Shown: piece by piece, positions 22,104-33,852 of the stretch
Position numbering within the stretch: the first letter of the stretch is position 1
Layout: each line of letters starts with the position of its first letter
From: Gigaspora rosea
Lineage: Eukaryota > Glomeromycota > Glomeromycetes > Diversisporales > Gigasporaceae
DNA length: 64,000 bases
Assembly (NCBI GenBank): GCA_003550325.1
Contig: QKWP01000111.1
Span: 457,049 to 521,048, forward strand
Direction: 5' to 3'
Notes under the pieces: generated by a model
Seen by the model: only the letters and a program-made list of their open reading frames with translations
The model's database searches: none
What the model was told of the DNA's origin: nothing
Position numbers and translations under genes: made by a program

Positions 22104-22241
22104 GGGATAAGTAATAGATATTTAATGGATTGCCGTAGATATCATGCATAATCACGGGGCGGCGCAGCCGCACTGACGCATGATGACCGCCCCGTGATGA
22201 CGCATGATATCGAGGCTGACATTAAATATCTGTTTTATCCC
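22104..22241. repeat. Left-end hairpin of the Crypton-like element
   Basis: Arms of about 57 bp (gggataa..agatatttaatg..atatcatgc..atcacggggcgg and its inverted partner) surround a 24-base loop. It is by far the most GC-rich patch of this region. Confidence 0.8.
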
Positions 22242-22303
22242 TGGATCCTAACGTCCGTGATTTTCCCACTGATATTTTCTCTTTTGACTTTTCTTTCTTA
22301 AAA

Positions 22304-23677
22304 ATGCCAAACCGACGTCAAAAAAAGAAAGACTTTCATAACACAGTAGTTCCTATTTTTACTAGTGCACGCACTTATACTCCCGAAAGTATTTCTGAAG
22401 AAAGTACAAGCTCTGTGTTAAATTCTGATACCAGTACACCAAGGTCTGAAATAGAACAAAAACTGGATTTTTACAGGAAAAAAGCTGCAGTTTACAATAC
22501 GGAAAAGTCTACACAAAACTGGATGAAGAAGTTTGAAGAATTTCGTAATCAATATAATTATGTTACACCACTTGAATCGATCGAAGATCCTCATCTTATT
22601 GAGCAACAATTATGTGAATATGTTGCGCAAATGACTAAGAAAGATGGTAACGAATATAAGGCCACAACTATTAAGCAAGCTATCGATGGAATTAATAGAT
22701 ACATTAGTAAAAATGGAGCAATTCGTGGTTTTAACTTGCATGACAAATATCAATTTCCGAATTTGCATGATATTTTAAATGGTAAAATGAAAGATTTACA
22801 AGAGAAAGGGTTGGGTGAAAAGGAAGGATCGATGGCATTAACAGCTCAACAAGTAAAAGAAATTCTAGATGATGAATTCTTGGATCCTAAAACACCTCAA
22901 GGTTTATTGTATAGAGTTTTTTTCCGTATCGCGACTATTTTTGCATGCAGAGGTGGAGAGCATTATACACTCCAAATCAATCAATTTCAGATTCAATCTG
23001 ATGGCAGCATTTTATTTTACCGATACCGTAGTAAGAATAATCAGCGAGGAATTCAAGGAGGTGATGCACATCAAATTCACTTACCACCTGATCCACCTGG
23101 TACTTTTGGTCCCATTAGTGATTTTATGAAATATATTTCCAAACGTCCTTCTGATGCTCCTAGCAATTTTTATTTACATCCAAACTTGAATTGGCGAGAT
23201 ACTGGTAGTTGGTATTCTAAAAATTATTGTGGCATAAACAGGGTTGGAAATTTTATGAAAGATATTGGGCAAAAAATTAAAGTTAAGCTTCCTGAAGGAA
23301 TTTTAACAAACCATACTGGTAGAAAAACTGCGGCTCAAATTCTTCAAGATGCTGATGTACCAGAAGATGCAATTATGAACTTTACAGGTCATAAAAGTGT
23401 ACAAGGAGTACGTGCATATAAGAGCGTTAATGAACATCAACAAATTAATACAATAAAAACTTTGATCGGTACTATTGAACCATCTAATATTGAGCCATTG
23501 AGAAATTCAAACAAGATAAATCAAGTTTCTTCCACTATACCTGAAATTACAGGATTACATGTTAATAGTAATACCAATACTGTCGCTCAAGATATAAATA
23601 TGGTTCAAGGAGAATTTCAAAATCAACGATCTATTTTTAATAATTGCCATTTCACGAATGTTACATTTCATTTTTAA
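22304..23677 (+). CDS. Tyrosine recombinase, Crypton/DUF3504-like
   Basis: A single 457-codon frame without introns, starting at ATG 22304, the first in frame, and ending in TAA. Residues 1-50 are basic and Ser/Thr-rich; about 60-165 form a helical core-binding (SAM-like) domain; about 175-385 form the catalytic domain. All catalytic residues of the tyrosine recombinase fold are visible: Arg216 (CRGGEH), Lys244 (RSKNNQ), His337-x-x-Arg340 (NHTGRKT), His363 (FTGHKS) and nucleophile Tyr372 (RAYKS). This arrangement is that of Crypton recombinases and of the host DUF3504 proteins derived from them. It would cut and rejoin DNA at the element ends in the nucleus. The last 60 residues are low complexity. 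It lies alone between the inverted repeats. The function as an active recombinase is inferred from motifs only. Confidence 0.88.
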   Translation: MPNRRQKKKDFHNTVVPIFTSARTYTPESISEESTSSVLNSDTSTPRSEIEQKLDFYRKKAAVYNTEKSTQNWMKKFEEFRNQYNYVTPLESIEDPHLIEQQLCEYVAQMTKKDGNEYKATTIKQAIDGINRYISKNGAIRGFNLHDKYQFPNLHDILNGKMKDLQEKGLGEKEGSMALTAQQVKEILDDEFLDPKTPQGLLYRVFFRIATIFACRGGEHYTLQINQFQIQSDGSILFYRYRSKNNQRGIQGGDAHQIHLPPDPPGTFGPISDFMKYISKRPSDAPSNFYLHPNLNWRDTGSWYSKNYCGINRVGNFMKDIGQKIKVKLPEGILTNHTGRKTAAQILQDADVPEDAIMNFTGHKSVQGVRAYKSVNEHQQINTIKTLIGTIEPSNIEPLRNSNKINQVSSTIPEITGLHVNSNTNTVAQDINMVQGEFQNQRSIFNNCHFTNVTFHF

Positions 23678-24047
23678 TAAGCATTATATTTTATTACAAT
23701 ATTGATAATAATTTTTTTTTTTATACATATAATTCATTTAAAATAATTATGTGAAAAATTTCTTAGGTAGAATTATAATTCAAAATTAGCAATAAGAATT
23801 TGTAAAGGACTAATTCTATCAATTATTAATAGCACAATATCGAAATTATAAAAGGCAATTATAGTGTAGCATTTTATATTGTTTAAAGAAGTACAATAAA
23901 TAAAATTTGCTTTTATATAATTAAAATGTTGATTCCGTATAAGACAATTTTAAAGATAAACATTTTATTAAAAATTCACGGGAGCTGCATAATATGATGA
24001 GGGGCCGTTGAATAATTTTTGATATTTTCACGGATAATCAGTTGCAT
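23678..24047. other. 3' untranslated part of the Crypton-like element
   Basis: AT-rich, with no gene. The right inverted repeat follows at 24048. Confidence 0.5.
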
Positions 24048-24098
24048 GAAAATATCAGTGTTTAGTATCACGGACGACCATTAGGAGACATGGGATAA

Positions 24099-24361
24099 AA
24101 GAATTTTACTACATAGTAGTACAAAAAAAGCCTATTTATTAAAAAAAATTTAAAAAAGCAACACATGCATAAAAACATTAATATGCTTTAAAATTAATCA
24201 TTTGTATGTTCGATGATAAAATAATAACGCTATAAAATTAAAAATTACAGTGCATTATTTGTTCTATTCGGCATCATATAGATCAAGAGCTTAAGTCTGT
24301 TTTTTTCTCACGACTTTTTTTCTAATTTAATAGAAACTATAAATTTTATAGATTTTGTTCT
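24099..24361. other. BTB-TLDc copy 4 flank, right of the insertion
   Basis: Homologous to 479-760. Confidence 0.7.
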
Positions 24362-24513
24362 AATATAGCTGACACTTTCTATTGACACTGGGGGATTAAC
24401 CAATTATATGTATGACAAATAAACATTTATTATATGGCTTATACAGCAATGTTTATTTGTCATACATATAATTGGTCACATCTCGGTGCCAACTGAGAGG
24501 CACCAGATATATT
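24362..24513. repeat. MITE, second copy of the 761-910 element
   Basis: Same inverted blocks (aatatagctg at the left, cagatatatt at the right, acaaataaaca / tgtttatttgt inside), at the same relative position in the duplicated flank. Confidence 0.7.
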
Positions 24514-25256
24514 AGACTTAATCTAGAACAATAAATAATGTCATTTAGTAATTATAATGTTGTATTGTGTACAGAAAAAAAAGAATCGTAACTAATAAAT
24601 TTATTCCATGACCAAAATTATTTCTACAGACATGTCCTGCAATCATAGTTATTAATGATAAATGATATCTTTCAAATCGTCAGATAGATAACATAAAATA
24701 TTGTGTGCTATGAGTAACGTAAGAGAATTTGAAGTAGTTCATAAATTTAGATTTGGTAAATTTCATTATATGGAATTTAATACGACGAAACTTACCGAAT
24801 GCATAAGATTGGAAGGTACTGATTTTCTCTTGACATCACTTAGAATCATTTAAACAACGTACATAAGTTTTGAATCTGGATCAATTAAACTTGTCCTTAT
24901 ATCTCAAATAACATGCATGAAATATTTACATTTATAATTACAATCTGTACAATTAAATAAGATAATGCTGTAAGAGGTGTGATATTATGAATTCAAAAAT
25001 GTATTGAGCAACGAAGAAAAGTAGATGCATGTGTAATAAAACTCTAATGTATTCAGATACATACCTACAATTCTTGAAAAACATGGTTATAGAATCACAT
25101 CAGCTAAATGTTTAATGCTGTACTGTCTATATGTAAAATTATTTGAACTTTATTGAGGCAAAATTCTAATATCTCGATGTATTCATTCTATTCCGTATCA
25201 GGAATTGAAGTTTTGCACTAAATAAGAACGAAAGTAAACAATAAAAATACATTATA
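24514..25256. other. Duplicated flank, no gene
   Basis: Similar in blocks to 18540-19100. Nothing coding is supported. Confidence 0.4.
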
Positions 25257-25428
25257 CAGTCAGACCTCTCTAAGTGCACGCCCTTGGGATCATACTTCAT
25301 AACGTGCATTTAGAGAATAATAAGAAAAAGTGCATTTATAGAGGTCAAGTATATATTTGGGCCAGCACTTAAGTGTGCATTTAGAGAGGGTGTGCACTTA
25401 GAGAGGGCGCTTTAGAGAGGTCTGACTG
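25257..25428. mobile_element. pogo/Tigger-like MITE, 172 bp, TA duplication
   Basis: The termini cagtcagacctctctaa and the inverted ttagagaggtctgactg are flanked by TA on both sides (25255-25256, 25429-25430). CAGT-ending termini and TA targets are typical of the pogo branch of Tc1/mariner. Confidence 0.85.
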
Positions 25429-25430
25429 TA

Positions 25431-25829
25431 TGAAGATTCTAAATAAGAAAAAAGAACAATGAAAACACGAATAAATTTTTCAAAAATTTCACAAGGAATA
25501 AGGATTATAAGGATTATTTGTTTAGATCACAATTCTTAAAAGAATTTCGATTTACAAATGATTCCAGAAAGTTATCATTACATACTTACGTGATGCGTCA
25601 AATAAATACTATCTATTGATTTTTTTCAGTTATAAGCTTATGAATCCATTTTTATGATACTCAATCCATTTTATCTATCTTTTTTTCACTTATTCATTAA
25701 TTCTAGGTCGTTAAAAAAATTTCTTTCACTTTTTTTTTCTGATGTGTAGCTCATACCTTTAATAATAACTCACTACATAGAATTCATGCCAATTTATTTG
25801 GGAATACATATGTACGGTACTTAAGTATA
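25431..25829. other. AT-rich spacer
   Basis: Nothing recognised. Confidence 0.3.
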
Positions 25830-25979
25830 TATGTTACGAGTCAAGTTGGTTTTTAGGTTAGCAGAATTTTAGGGTTAGTTCGGGCCGGAATTATGTTGGT
25901 GCGGTCGAGGTTCTTAATTGATTAATTTAACCCAAGTTAAATTTAACACAGCCTAAAAATTAACTTGACTCGTAACATA
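25830..25979. repeat. MITE, 150 bp, ends tatgttacgagtcaagttg
   Basis: The left end is inverted at the right (caacttgactcgtaacata with one or two changes). The centre has gggccggaattatg, also found in the foldback at 4502-4788. Confidence 0.75.
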
Positions 25980-27077
25980 TACGTATAGTACTACAAATAT
26001 GTTTAATTTGATTTAATTTATTTTCGAGCCTTCATTTAGCAAATGAAGAAGATTTACAATCACGCAAATCATCTATTTTTGATTGATTTAATCATTTGAC
26101 ATTATTCCATTGAAAATGAAACATTGAGCTTTCAAGTTTACTATTTATTATTTACCCGATTCAGCCCCCGAAAATCTTGATTAACGATAATATACAGTTA
26201 AATTTAATTAGGTTAATGAAAATGATTAGTTGTCATTGTTATAGTTTCGGAGTTTAATACATACATGCATTGAACAAACACGTAAATTTACATGTTTTTG
26301 TTTCATATATATTCACACTTGCGGATGGACATTATTATGTTTTCGACATGACCTTCCATTTTTCAATTTCATTATTTAGAAAGCTGCAATTAAAATTATG
26401 GTTAGGGTTAGTTCGAGGTTAAGGATATGACAAGTACCTATTTCTTTTATGATTTCGAAATTTCCAAAACAGAAATAGGGCTTTTCGAACTCCCATTTAT
26501 TTTCAAAATAAGTTAACTTTGAAACTCTCTAATGTTTTATTTTATCTGTCGGCACTTACTTATCAATTTTAGTAAATTTATAATTTCGCCTAATTTGCGA
26601 AATTATTTACGTTTATAATTGATAGAAGATTTTGTAAATAAAATTTAATAGGTAGTAGTTCTTAACCAAGGTTACTAGGATTATTACTGCTTATATGATA
26701 TTTGATCAGGCATTGTAAAATGTGTAACTGTACTTCTTAAATTTTCGATTGCTATAAAGTTACGTACACACTTTATTGGTGTAAGAAATAGTTAAATTTC
26801 AATGTTTATATCTTATCTCCATAAGGATTGATTGTGGTTTTTAGATTTCTTGCACCGTACGTTACGTACGATACCACCTCTTAAAAAGTACCTTATTTAG
26901 CATTGACTACTTTAGCGAATCTACGTAAACATAGAACTTGTGTTGATATGAAATTCTAATTGAAAAATTTAGCAAACTTTTGAAAGAATATTGATAAACC
27001 TTTTATTCATAGTTTAAATTGTACTGTGATTCGTTTGAAAATTAAAGTAAAAAAAGATTACATTACCTCTTTTACCT
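25980..27077. other. Intergenic, no gene recognised
   Basis: A ggttagggttag motif occurs at about 26399. No codon-like stretch was found. Confidence 0.3.
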
Positions 27078-27085
27078 ATTATGAG

Positions 27086-27192
27086 TAGGGCTGTTAATTG
27101 AGTACTCCAAACTATAATAAAACCACTCCAGTTTAAAACTGGAGTGGTTTATATGTTCTATTATAGTTTGGAGTACTCTATTAACAACCCTA
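27086..27192. mobile_element. hAT-type MITE, 107 bp, 8-bp duplication attatgag
   Basis: It is nearly one hairpin: tagggctgttaat ... attaacaaccct, with arms of about 45 bp. attatgag is repeated at 27078-27085 and 27193-27200. Confidence 0.88.
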
Positions 27193-27200
27193 ATTATGAG

Positions 27201-27639
27201 ACTTTCTAAATTTCTGGGCAACCTTATAAACTTTTAGATAAAATTCTAAGAATACAAATGTAAAAAAAGAAAATAAATGTCTTTTTTGGTTAGGATTGGA
27301 AGCGTTTAACTGCCGGGCCGAACAATGTATGATCATAGGTAAATTGTTTATTTATGAAACATAAATTACTAAGTTTTCTATTTTTAAAATTTTCAAACAA
27401 AACTTGTTAAAATCGAAATGTATAAAGAGGGTGCCCAAAGTGTCATAGTTATTTCACCTTACATTCCTTACATTCCTTACATTGTGAAGATTTACTGCAA
27501 CCCTCTATGCCACTTTACTTATCACCACTACCACATTTATTCTATAAAAGGCTGCACAACTACGTTAACCTATAAATTTCCCGATTATAAATATTCATTT
27601 GATTTATTTGATTTATTTGATGATATAAAATGTTAGAAT
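27201..27639. other. Spacer before the transporter pseudogene
   Basis: A cttacattccttacattc triple repeat occurs near 27458-27483 and gatttatttgatttattt near 27600. No gene is supported. Confidence 0.3.
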
Positions 27640-30331
27640 TACGTATCTCCATGTTCATCATCAATAACTGTAGGTATTTCGTCAAGAGTAATAGGTCATA
27701 AGATGAAATTCTTGAGTTAAATCCTTCAAGTAAATATAGCAGCAGCATCGACGGAACTAGTGTCAAACACTTACCAAATCATTTACATCATCAATCAAAT
27801 GGCGATTTAAGAAATTCACATGGCAAAAGAATTGATCAAAATGATTTTCTTGACTCAAAATATTGCTGCATGTGCTGAATAATTTTCGTTTTTTATTTAT
27901 TTTCTTATTTTTAATAATCTAATTAATTCTTTCGTATTATTCTTTTTTTTTAAAAAAAAAAAGTGTGCAATTTACTTGTAGGTAAACTTTACATCTTGTT
28001 TTATACTCGTTGTATCTTTGTTTAACTTTCTCTAAGTATATATTATTACGCTTGTTGTTTTAAGGGTCAGTGGAATTGACTTATGGTATATCATCTGTTT
28101 CTATGTAATTTATAAATTTTCTTTCGTCAACTTACATTCTCATTATTAAGGTGTATTATTATCTCGTATTTATCTTGTATCTTATCCCTTGTATTCCATC
28201 CTTTGTATTTATCTCCTAATTTATCATCCCTTCTAATTTATCTCCTCTAATTTTCCTTTTGATTTATCTCCTCTTGTAATTGATTTCCCTGTTTTTATCT
28301 CGTCATTTTTTATCTTCTTGTATTTAAAGGAACTCCATATTTGTTAGCTGGAACTATCAATTCTCTTATGTCTCTTGCATGGTTTTCAGGTCCATTGGCA
28401 GGTATGTTTTTATTCTTTCCAATTTTTAATGTTTCAATTTACTTTCTAATCTTGTCTAATTAGTCTGCCATTTAAAAAGGTCTTCTTGTACAACCTATAG
28501 TTGGCATACTTTCAGACAATTCAACTTCAAAATATGGTTCGTCAGAAGCCTTACATTGTTATTGGTAGTTGCTTTCATATCTATTGGTTGGACGAAAGGT
28601 ATTGTGGGCTTATTTTTCAGTGAGGATATAGTATGTATAAAAATTTTGCAAATCATGAAAATATTCTAGCTGAATTCATAATTTCGTTTTTATATAGGTT
28701 GACATTACTGTACTGCTATTTGGTTGGCCGTTATCTCCTTTTACGTCCATTAATGCCCGGTATGTTTAATTCTCTACACATATACATTTAAATTGTATTA
28801 TTTTTATATTGATTTTGTCAATCAGTAATGGCAGGCTGTTGAGCTTTAATTGTTGATTCCCTACCACCTTTACAGCAAGAAGAAGGTACGTATGGCTGGA
28901 AAAATGGTGGGAATGGGAATGTTATAGGTTATTTTTATGTATGTAATCGATAGAAATAATTATTTTAATTTATAATTTTTTAATGTGCTAACTTTTTAGT
29001 GGATATATAAATTTGGAATACTTTTTTCCTTTCTTTGGTGGTACTCAATTGCAAGTGCCTTGTGTTTTTACAAGTATAATACTACTCGTTTTTGATGCAT
29101 TAACATGTTGGGCCACTCCTGAAAAAGTAAATAAAAGCAGTTCAAGGTGCATTCCAAATTACAATTGGGTTTATGTTTTAATATTAAAGGATATTTATTA
29201 TAGAACTATAAATTATTATAATCATTCTTATAATTAATAGCTCATCGATATCCATATGGACAACTATTAAAGGAGTAACTTATTTAATTACAAAATCATT
29301 TAATTCCCTTCCAAAAAAAAAATAAAAATTTAATTATTGTTCAATATCCAATTATTCACTTGGATGGGTTAGTTCCCATTTTTATTTTATACAACATCAT
29401 GGGTAGCTGAAATTTATATTCATACAATACAAGCACAACAGCAGTTACCTTTCAATGATCCCATAAATTCCAAGTTAAAAGAGGAAGCTGAAAGAACTTG
29501 TCCATTTTCTTTACTATTGTTTTCCATAGTAAGTATGACTGCATCATTTAAATTACCTTTTCTAGTAACTTCTTCTGTCTCAAATGCCCTTATAATTTTC
29601 TTGGAAACAATTTTTGAGATTACCTTTGGTATTAACTTTACCAAATTATGGACATTATCCCATTTTACTTTGCTTTCTCAATGCTGGCTGCTTGGACAGT
29701 TTCAACTATATTTCAAGCTGATTTAGTAATTGGTTTATGGGATATATTTGGGATGTTGCTATGTGGGCACCTTTTTCAATAATCGGTGAATTTGCTGCAA
29801 AAGAAACTAAAGTTGGTGGTAGCAATAATAATTCTGCTATTATCCCATCAACTACTGCCTCAGGAATTCTTATAGATTAGACTTGATTGGTTCTGTACAT
29901 AGAAGTGATGATGATGACGGTGCGGAATATAAAGAATTAGAAAATATGTGTGAAGTCTCTGTTGTATATGATGGTAATATGGAATATATGCCATTTTTAG
30001 ATCATAATCAATTCGATGATGGGTCAATTCGAAGTAGATCTACGCGTAATAATGGATTTGATGCCGGAATATTATTAGGAATTAACAATATATATTGTCA
30101 TACCACAGTTTTATTGCTATATTTTTTTAGTAGTGCAGCATTTGCTTTAGTAAAGCATCATGATCATATCACTCCTGGAAATAATAGTAATGAGACTACA
30201 ATTGACGCAATGAACGGCCAATGCAAAAAGAAATTAACGCTTGTGTTGATTCTATTGGATTTGTGCTAAGATGTGGAGGGAGATTGTACGGTATTATAGC
30301 CGGATTTTTGAATAAGAAATTGTGGAAATGA
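27640..30331 (+). pseudogene. Sucrose-transporter-like (SUT/GPH family) gene, broken
   Basis: Exon-like blocks follow the order of plant/fungal SUT proteins: a hydrophilic N-terminus (about 27690-27870), QW.ELTYG (about 28069-28090), TPYLLAGTINSLMSLAWFSGPLAG (28330-28401), GLLVQPIVGILSDNSTSKYG (about 28480-28540), a LIVDSLPPLQQEEGT block (28840-28890), FFPFFGGTQLQV (29020-29060), an FLFYTTSWVAEIY-type block (about 29375-29410), WTLSHF and WAPFSIIGEFAAKE (29650-29805), and a C-terminus AGILLGINNIY (30060-30095) to GFLNKKLWK with stop TGA 30329-30331. Several introns are plausible (acceptor before 28330; donor at 28402), but frame changes after KYG and in the C-terminal half cannot all be explained by introns. 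A functional protein would be a 12-helix plasma-membrane proton/sugar symporter; this copy looks inactive or badly assembled. Confidence 0.75.
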
Positions 30332-30337
30332 ATTGCA

Positions 30338-30375
30338 TTTCAAATATATATATATATATATATATCATATAATTC

Positions 30376-30412
<37 letters not shown>

Positions 30413-30421
30413 NTTTTTTTT
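30338..30421. repeat. (TA)n followed by a T-run with an N
   Basis: tatatata to 30366 and about 40 T at 30378-30421, with an N at 30413. The length is unreliable. Confidence 0.85.
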
Positions 30422-31129
30422 GAGGAAATTAAAGGATCGACTTGAAATAGTTTAAAAATAAATTTTTCGTTAAAGGATTTAAAAAACATCTTGTTTTAGA
30501 TTGCATTTACATTTTCAAATTATTAAAATAATTTATAGATAACACGGTAAGTTAATTTATCACAATTATAAGGCTTGTTTTTCAATATTAATGAACCCTT
30601 TTTCTTTATATAGAACATACAATTTTAGTTCATATTTGAATAAATTCTTTTTAGTAATATAAAGTTAAAAATTTTTAAGAATTATCGTTTGATTTTGAAG
30701 TACCGTTGCTGGACGTGTTGGTTACTTTAAAAAGATATAAAGTGCCCGTGCCTTTTCCATATAGATATCTGCCAGGCATAACATGCATTCACTTAATTTC
30801 GTGAGTAATACTAACTTTAAAAGGGATCAGGTCATTTAATAATAAATCCGAAAGAAGAAAGGAAAAAAAAATGCGAAAATACAACATACTTACATCCTTA
30901 CATACCTTTATATAGGGATGATTTTATGCTGATTCGATTTGTTTTAAGATAATACTCTGAAAGGTTTTCAAAAGAAATAAGCGAATCTAAAATACAAACG
31001 ATTGTATTGATTTATGAAAAATACGTATTTGAAATTAGGCTAGATTTATTTGATGCTTGGGGTGTTCTCAAGCAGCACACCCAGTGTGATTAACTAGTGA
31101 TGCTCAACCTTTATAACCAGAATTGTCAT
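30422..31129. other. Intergenic, nothing recognised
   Basis: No frame or repeat of note. Confidence 0.3.
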
Positions 31130-31262
31130 CTCCAATGATCTGGATTGGACATTGGACGTCCAATAGTTTGAGTTGGACATTGGATGTCAAGATCCAATTG
31201 GAAAAATATCAAAAATCACGATTGGATGTTGGATTGGACATTGGATTGGACGTCCGATCCAA
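31130..31262. repeat. Short repeats of ATTGGACATTGGA / GGACGTCCAAT type
   Basis: The ggattggacattggacgtcc motif recurs four to five times, and the outer copies are partly inverted. It gives an artificial open frame. Confidence 0.65.
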
Positions 31263-31387
31263 GGTATTCAAACATCCTATTTTGTCCAATATGCAACTGA
31301 TTATAATAATACCATTGTCAAAAACCATTAATGTAAATAAAAATATAATCGAATTGTTCTCATATATCTCCCTCGACGTGATTAAAT

Positions 31388-31470
31388 TATGATTGTGTTA
31401 CTGCTCACATATTGATTACAATTGTGATCATGTTACTGCTCACATATTGAAATATTGATTACAATTGATT
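31388..31470. repeat. Direct repeat gttactgctcacatattga, two copies
   Basis: The motif occurs near 31397 and 31432, each followed by gattacaattg-type sequence (the second after an aatatt insertion). Confidence 0.7.
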
Positions 31471-32524
31471 ATTGAACAAACATCCTTATTATTATTATTA
31501 TTATTATTACAATTGTTTTTACAAATTGAAAAAAAAAGAAAACGATGGATCAACAAAAGGATAAGCGCAATCTACACATTATTGCAAATGAATAAATACC
31601 AAAATAAGTCTTTTTTTATTTTGATGAAGGTTTTTAACGTAAGTGATTAGGTAATAATTCGTCGACATTAGTGAAGATCCATTAATGACAATGTAACGGT
31701 AAATGAGTGAAGTATAGGTATACTTGAACAATCATTTGTTGTTAATTGGAATGATAAATATTCTTGATCAAATAAATAATTTCCCGTTAATTAAAATTGC
31801 TCTCTCTGACGTATTAAACTATCATCACATGATTTATTCGATTAGAATGATAGATTCGGTAAACTATTTTTTATTACCGAAATAACACTCGCCTGATTTT
31901 CGGAACCGAAATTTTTCAAAATAACTCGTGATTACTGTAATTAACCAATCAAAATGCATAATTTTTAAAAAATTTATCTACTAGAAAACAAAATAAAAAA
32001 GCTTAAAACTAATAATAAATACACGCATAAAGTGTTGTAAATTGATATTTATATATGTATTACATCATAAACAAAACTCAAAATTGATCAAAAAATTCAA
32101 ATAAGTGAATAAATTATTAATTAACGAAACTATTTATATTTTGAAAAGTAATGAATGTAATTCAACCGTATCGTGTCATTTATTAGAGATACAATAAGAT
32201 TTTTAGCCTATACAATTATGAAACAAAAACATATTATTGACCTACTACTTAACCTAAAGCAACATTATTAACTCTATAATATTCAGAATACATAAAATAT
32301 GAGCATTTGTAAGCTTATTGTTATTACAATAGCATGTCAAATGGTGTACACTAAATTATTAAGTTAATTTAAATCTCAAATGTAATCTTAATTTTTTTTG
32401 TTGACCATTTTCAAACTTATTGACATATAGTAATATGACTAAGTACTAGCATTAAATGTAAAAATATTACTTTTAAGTGAAGTTCTTGAGGATGTGATTA
32501 TTTTTTATGATGTTCCATTTGGGC
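31471..32524. other. Intergenic, with an (ATT)n microsatellite
   Basis: (tta)n at 31485-31508. Nothing else is recognised. Confidence 0.35.
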
Positions 32525-32745
32525 CAAAAGTGCAATTTTTTTTAAAAATTTAAATTTCAAAATTTTGAAATTATGAAATTGAAAATTTTGAAAATTTGAA
32601 AATTTGAAAATTAAAAATTTTGAAAATTGTAAAATTCAAATATTTAAAAATTCAAAAATTGAAAAACTCGAAAATTGAAAATTTGAAAATTAAAAAATTT
32701 GAATATTAAAAAATTTGAAAATTTAAAAATTGAAAATTTTAAACT
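32525..32745. repeat. Low-complexity GAAAATTT tract
   Basis: About 220 bp of gaaaatttgaaaattaaaaa-like words with no frame. Confidence 0.8.
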
Positions 32746-32758
32746 TCTACAGTTTCTA

Positions 32759-33092
32759 AAGTGCAGTCAACCTAGTCCCAACCAATAAAAATTTTTAGCG
32801 GCCAAATTCAGATTTTATTTTTTATACTGTATATTTGAAGAGGCCAAATTTGCTTTTTTTAAATATATAAAAGGTGGCCAAATTTCATATTTAATTATAA
32901 AAATACTATAACTTCAACTTGCTATAACTTTTTTATAAATAGATTTAAAAAAAATTTAAAACGTGGAAGTGTTTGGCTTGTTTTGATTTAATATTTTAAG
33001 ATAGTATTTTTTGTTTCCTATTTTTTTTTGAAGAAGGAATAGCAATTTGAATGTTATCAATTTTATTGGACGGGACTAGGTTGTCTGCACTT
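32759..33092. mobile_element. Tc1/mariner-type MITE, 334 bp, TA duplication
   Basis: The termini aagtgcagtcaacctagtcc and the inverted ggactaggttgtctgcactt are flanked by TA (32757-32758, 33093-33094). Confidence 0.78.
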
Positions 33093-33094
33093 TA

Positions 33095-33365
33095 AATATA
33101 GTAATTTAATAGCCAAATAAAAAGTGTGGGTCATAATTTTAATTGATTACTAAAGGATAAGTAAAAATTTAACGTAGTTATCGTGTAAAGGTGCTTTCCG
33201 TAAGGCATATTAATTTATTAAAGTTTAAAAATATTAGATCTTACGGAAGGAATCAAAGTCGAAGTAAAATTTATTTTTTCATAATCCGTTTAATATAGTT
33301 AAAAATTTACTATAAAAAATCTTAATTGGTGATTTTTACTATAGCACCTGCACTATGTTTGTTTT
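33095..33365. other. Intergenic
   Basis: Nothing recognised. Confidence 0.3.
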
Positions 33366-33852
33366 TTAGGCTGATGTGAAATACCCTAACGGCTGGTGTA
33401 CCGGTATTATAATAGGAGCGGGATACTTGATGATCAATGGTAACAATCTCATCATATTATTTGCATTAATAACATCTATTTCATCTACATTTGTATCACT
33501 ATCATTATTGCTTAAAATGTCATTATTTGCTTCTTCTTGTTCATCGGTTACATTTTGGGTAGAATAAGTACCTGCATTAGCAGATACGAACTTCACACGA
33601 TTTGCTGAAATCCCTATTTCTTTTTCCGGTTGTAATTCAAGATAAATTCCCAACGATTATTATCTGGAGCTACACGTAGAACTGGTGCAAAAAGCTTTTT
33701 GTTTCACAAGTCTCCCAAAAATAAACAAGCAGGGTCACTGAGCCCAAAATCGAAACCTTGGCACCTTCTTTGATTTTCTGTGAAATCCTTCTCATTTTCA
33801 AGGTTAAAAGAGAGAAGAAAAACTTTGTAATTTGAAGAAAAAAACGGAACAA
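33366..33852 (-). pseudogene. Unrecognised minus-strand coding fragments
   Basis: Two codon-like frames follow each other on the minus strand. The first, from ATG near 33795, reads MRRISQKIKEGAKVSILGS; another frame gives LFAPVLRVAPDNNRWEF (about 33695-33640); a third from about 33653 gives a Glu/Lys-containing block followed by an Asn/Asp-rich stretch with NDILSNNDSDTNVDEID. The sequence looks coding but changes frame twice without clear splice sites, so it is a decayed or wrongly assembled gene. I do not recognise the family. Confidence 0.35.

Larger units (their letters stand above)
22104..24098 (+). mobile_element. Crypton-like tyrosine recombinase element
   Basis: The insert is delimited by comparison with the paralogous flank 268-560, which lacks it (gggaataa at 471-478). 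Direct repeats gggataa flank the insert (22104-22110, 24092-24098). The left end contains a 138-bp imperfect hairpin (22104-22241); inverted repeats of about 45 bp lie at 22235-22279 and 24048-24098 (tgatattttc / gaaaatatca, with cgtccgtga / tcacggac). The single gene is the recombinase. Known Cryptons have short direct repeats and usually no terminal inverted repeats, so the inverted ends are unusual. The intact frame and GC-rich hairpin (cggggcggcgcagccg) suggest a recent arrival. Confidence 0.8.

Noticed and set aside
26395..26430. Telomere-like ttaggg words (also in M1 elements)
   Set aside because: Only one or two units in each place, inside MITEs or alone; not an interstitial telomere array.
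31123..31392. 89-codon frame with LDVGLDIGLDVRS
   Set aside because: The peptide is a translation of the ttggacgtt repeat; not a gene.
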